A program made the translations under genes and the position numbers. From an uncultured Bacteroidota bacterium (lineage in GTDB: Bacteria; Bacteroidota; Bacteroidia; Bacteroidales; P3), in assembly GCA_902784465.1 (NCBI GenBank), contig CACZUZ010000022.1:1-36262 (forward strand): DNA of 36,262 bases, written 5' to 3'. The notes under the pieces were generated by a model. That model was not told the origin of the DNA. It ran no database searches and saw nothing but the letters and a program-made list of their open reading frames with translations. Positions 33,591 to 36,262 of the stretch are shown here, one piece after another (the stretch's first letter is position 1; each line of letters opens with the position of its first letter).

Positions 33591-34169
33591 CTTATTATAG
33601 GTTTCTTTCAGGGCTTTGATATTCCAGCCTTCGGCGTTGCGGGGGGCTATATCGCTGTAAAAATCAAGTATCTTGCACATGTCGGAGTTGAAATCACCCG
33701 AAGGCTCTATCACTGGTCCGATGCCCATGTGGCGTGTCTTGTAGTTGATGTAGGTCACTGCTATTGGGACACCGGCCTTTGTGGCAATCTCATAGAAGCC
33801 ATGCTTGAAGCGGCGTACTGGCTTGCGTGTACCCTCCGGGGTTATGATGATAGTGATGTCCTCATTCTTCTTCAGTGCCTCCACGGCATGGTCGACGATG
33901 TGGTTGGCGCGGTTGCCCCGGTCGATAGGCAAGGCGCCGCAACGTTTCAGGAAACCTCGTATTGGGAAGAAGAAGAACTCCTTCTTGATGAAGAAACGTC
34001 CGTTGAGCCCCATCTTCCACACACAGGCAGCACCCAGCAGGAAGTCGTAGATGCTGGTGTGCGGAGCCTCGATAAGGACGCAATGGTGGACTCTCCTGAG
34101 GACTTCCTCGTCTGGCAAGTCGAACTTCCAGCCGAAGAGTCTTGCTATAGCTATCCATAGCCGTTTCAT
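33576..34169 (-). CDS. plsC: 1-acyl-sn-glycerol-3-phosphate acyltransferase family protein
   Basis: 197 residues. Acyltransferase motifs: APHTSIYD (H-x4-D catalytic motif I, about residues 36-41), the FFPIRGFLKRCGALPIDRG block (motif II), and IIITPEGTRKPV (motif III). Short PlsC-like proteins of this kind lack long TM segments and associate with the membrane through hydrophobic helices (FIKKEFFFFPIRGFL). Likely role: acyl transfer to lysophosphatidate or another lipid acceptor. It starts 1 bp after the stop of the upstream membrane glycosyltransferase gene, so the two are translationally coupled. The C-terminal residues run into the octamer array. Confidence 0.85.
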   Translation of the reverse strand: MKRLWIAIARLFGWKFDLPDEEVLRRVHHCVLIEAPHTSIYDFLLGAACVWKMGLNGRFFIKKEFFFFPIRGFLKRCGALPIDRGNRANHIVDHAVEALKKNEDITIIITPEGTRKPVRRFKHGFYEIATKAGVPIAVTYINYKTRHMGIGPVIEPSGDFNSDMCKILDFYSDIAPRNAEGWNIKALKETYNKSVNV

Positions 34170-34170
34170 G

Positions 34171-36262
34171 CTACCGTCCTCCTCTCATCTGTTTGCGCAG
34201 ATTTTCTGCCGCCGCCTTGTCGCCGCTCTTCTCCAAGCCGTTGGCATAGGCGTTATAGAAGGCGTAGGTGGCGGTGTTCTGGTCGACACCATTTCTTGCA
34301 CTTATCTGAACGTAGAGCTGCAGCGACTCCTGATCCATAAGGCCATGAGAGAGCATGTTGTTGATCTCTGCCAGTGCCGACGAGAGGTCACCCTGTCTGG
34401 CATACAGCTGTGCCGTGATGGTGAATGGGAAGGCAAACCGAGCCTCTTTCTTCAGCTTGTCGAGCAGAGCGGTGGCTTCCTGCTGGTGTCCGCCCTCGAG
34501 ATAGGCATATACGAGGAACTGGTTTGCCATCTGGTCGTCGGGGTCGACCTCGAGCATCTTGCCGCAATAGGCGATGACATCATCATACTGTCTGCGTTGC
34601 AGGCCGATGTTGGCAAGGTTGGAGAGGGCCGTGACGTTGTAGGGGTTGTCAACCAGCACCCTGTTGAACAGCACGACGGCACTGTCGGCATTGCCGCTCT
34701 TGAGCAGCTGGATGGCAGCGTAGTCATCCTTGGTCTGGCGTTTGAGTATCAACGCTATGGGCTTCCCGTCGACATCGATAGTGTGTACACAGTCCTTGGG
34801 TGGGAACTGCTTGCCGAGCAGGTAATCGCCGCTGATGCCGGTGAGGGGGAACACCAGGTAGTCCCAGTCGTACTCATAACGCTGTCCCCAGCGGACGAAA
34901 CGCACCTGGAAGCGGTTGGTGTCGCCATGAAGGAAATACTTGGTCGACTCGATATGCCATGAGCCGATGATGGTCTTGTCGCCGTTGGCGGGAGCCTCGG
35001 CATTGGCCATGACCCACTCGGTGGCTTCGCGCATGGAATGGTAGTAGTAGTCCAGCTCATAATGGCCGAAGGCTTTCTTCACGCCACCGCTCAACTCATT
35101 GAAATAGACATACTCGTATGGGTGATTCCTGACGGTGTGCAGTGCCGGCGGCAGCATCAGCAGCAGTGGCAGGGCAACACCCACAGCCTCCATCCAGCGT
35201 TTCTTGCTCTTCTCGCCCAGCCACGACGCAAAGACGTCGAATCCCAAGCCTGCGGCAATAGCCATCGGCGGATAGGTGAAGAGCGAATGACGCCAGCCTC
35301 CATAGACGTTGGCACCAGTGATGACAATCCAGCAGACGGGGAAGATGAAGCAGAAATAGAGCATGATGCCTTCCATGCGACGCTCCTTCTTGAAACCGCC
35401 GAAGAAAGGATAGAGAAGCCATCCAATGATAACAGCAACGGGTATAGTCATCAGCATGAACTTGGGCGTGTAGTACCACGGCAGCGCACCCGACATCACC
35501 ATCTCGCCCTCGAAGAGCTGACGCAGCTGCACGTCGAACTGCGACATCAGCTTGAAGCTCTCGATGCTGTTGGCAACGGGGTCCTGCATGGCGAAAGGCC
35601 ACAATACCAGACCTGCAAAGAAACCCGACAGGCAGACGGCTATGGCGGCAGCGACAGCCTTGCCGACAACGGCTCCGCTGAGCTGCTTGAAATAGCGTAT
35701 CAGCCACAACAGTCCCCACAACCCCATGTAGCCTACAACGATAAGGCCACCGATACGGTTGCTCACAGCGACGGCAAGCGATAGTGCCAGCATGGCAAGG
35801 GTCAATGGGTTGAATTTGGGTGTGTTCTTTATAAACATCGTCACCACCCACATCGCTACAATTATCAGTGTAAAGCCGATGCCGGCGGTCTTGAACATCA
35901 GTGGCAACGACAACACTATCAATACTATCGACAGAATGCGAGTGGTCTTTTCTGAAAAAGCAGGCTCAGGGAACACCGCTTTAGCCACTGACTTCTTGCC
36001 CTTTTCGGACACCTCCTCGACAACAGGTGTCAGCTGGCGGAAGAACATCATTATATAATAGATACACATAGTGATGCCGGCGGCAAGCGGAATATCTTTG
36101 GGGTTGTTGAACGAATGGCCCAGCAGTCGTGGTGAGAGGAAGAGCAGCAGCATGGCGAAGACTCCGGCACGCCAACCGCCGATGCGGTAGGCTATGAGTC
36201 CGCCAAACAGCACTATTATCCAACCCAGGAACGCGTTGCATATATGACGTGTACGTGCGATG
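34171..36262 (-). CDS. Multi-pass GT39/ArnT-like glycosyltransferase with C-terminal TPR repeats (5' end outside window)
   Basis: About 697 residues visible; the frame is open to the window edge (reading ARTRHICNAFLGWIIVLFGG before the first in-window start), so the N-terminus is missing. About 10 TM segments follow, with family-type motifs RIGGWRAGVFAMLLLFLSPR, LLGHSFNNPKDIPLA and VYGGWRHSLFTYPP. After residue ~420 comes a periplasmic region and then a TPR-like section (about 520-680: AIQLLKSGNADSAVVLFNRV, NVTALSNLANIGLQRRQYDD, DPDDQMANQFLVYAYLEGGH). I recognise this as the Bacteroidota dolichol-phosphate-mannose/ArnT-like superfamily with TPRs; donor and acceptor are unknown. Confidence 0.8.
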   Translation of the reverse strand, partial: IARTRHICNAFLGWIIVLFGGLIAYRIGGWRAGVFAMLLLFLSPRLLGHSFNNPKDIPLAAGITMCIYYIMMFFRQLTPVVEEVSEKGKKSVAKAVFPEPAFSEKTTRILSIVLIVLSLPLMFKTAGIGFTLIIVAMWVVTMFIKNTPKFNPLTLAMLALSLAVAVSNRIGGLIVVGYMGLWGLLWLIRYFKQLSGAVVGKAVAAAIAVCLSGFFAGLVLWPFAMQDPVANSIESFKLMSQFDVQLRQLFEGEMVMSGALPWYYTPKFMLMTIPVAVIIGWLLYPFFGGFKKERRMEGIMLYFCFIFPVCWIVITGANVYGGWRHSLFTYPPMAIAAGLGFDVFASWLGEKSKKRWMEAVGVALPLLLMLPPALHTVRNHPYEYVYFNELSGGVKKAFGHYELDYYYHSMREATEWVMANAEAPANGDKTIIGSWHIESTKYFLHGDTNRFQVRFVRWGQRYEYDWDYLVFPLTGISGDYLLGKQFPPKDCVHTIDVDGKPIALILKRQTKDDYAAIQLLKSGNADSAVVLFNRVLVDNPYNVTALSNLANIGLQRRQYDDVIAYCGKMLEVDPDDQMANQFLVYAYLEGGHQQEATALLDKLKKEARFAFPFTITAQLYARQGDLSSALAEINNMLSHGLMDQESLQLYVQISARNGVDQNTATYAFYNAYANGLEKSGDKAAAENLRKQMRGGR

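Overview
The window reads as a chromosomal segment of an uncultured-type Bacteroidales (Bacteroidota). Four things support this. Promoters match the Bacteroidota -7 consensus TAnnTTTG rather than TATAAT. There are many SPII lipoproteins with short N-termini. Two secreted proteins end in type IX secretion (T9SS) sorting domains. PurL is the long single-chain form, as in this phylum. The lineage below order cannot be fixed by reading alone. Most genes are GC-rich core metabolism; an AT-rich accessory stretch lies at about 23.15-26.5 kb.

Layout. 0-0.4 kb: 3' end of a probable PD-(D/E)XK nuclease/transposase-type protein with a heptad-repeat coiled coil. 0.67-3.34 kb (- strand): an ECF sigma factor, a small one-TM protein (likely anti-sigma) and two lipoproteins in one operon, then another lipoprotein. 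3.46-5.33 kb (-): a DUF486 membrane protein and CinA. 5.48-9.75 kb (+): NadC, a YihY/BrkB membrane protein, a THUMP-type rRNA methyltransferase and QueG. 9.9-12 kb (-): an AAA+/DUF4143-type ATPase, a truncated LMW phosphatase and a lipoprotein. 12.2-15.55 kb (+): PruA and a T9SS-exported CotH protein. 15.56-19.08 kb (-): a second ATPase, an orphan BtuF/FecB-type binding lipoprotein and GapA. 19.19-21.85 kb (+): a cobalamin riboswitch in front of a large T9SS-secreted repeat protein. 21.9-23.1 kb (-): a third ATPase. 23.4-26.2 kb: a fimbrillin-like lipoprotein, a small conserved-looking peptide, a 144-bp inverted-repeat element and two small genes of a toxin-type locus whose toxin is absent. 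26.5-28.8 kb (+): a GH2 beta-mannosidase carrying three tandem-repeat arrays. 28.8-36.3 kb (-): RsmG, PurL, a PlsC-type acyltransferase and a glycosyltransferase-39-like/TPR membrane protein cut by the window end.

Three patterns stand out. (1) Each of the three AAA+/PD-(D/E)XK-like ATPase genes has the same 13-bp promoter core and a very short leader. Upstream, each has its own private array of direct or palindromic repeats with a period of about 2 or 3 helical turns (33, 32 and 22 bp), beginning at or next to the -33 region. The arrays do not resemble each other, which suggests locus-specific autoregulation or self-recognition. A fourth promoter of this kind (9.83-9.91 kb) leads into a 26-codon remnant. 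(2) Short tandem arrays of 7-9 bp units lie inside genes and at gene ends. One heptamer (AACGGAG) occurs as an in-frame 15-copy array in both cinA and the beta-mannosidase. In the mannosidase two arrays sit where accessory Ig-like domains of the family appear to be missing. (3) A B12 riboswitch drives a single secreted protein with three repeated domains and no linked TonB receptor, a candidate extracellular corrinoid-capture factor.
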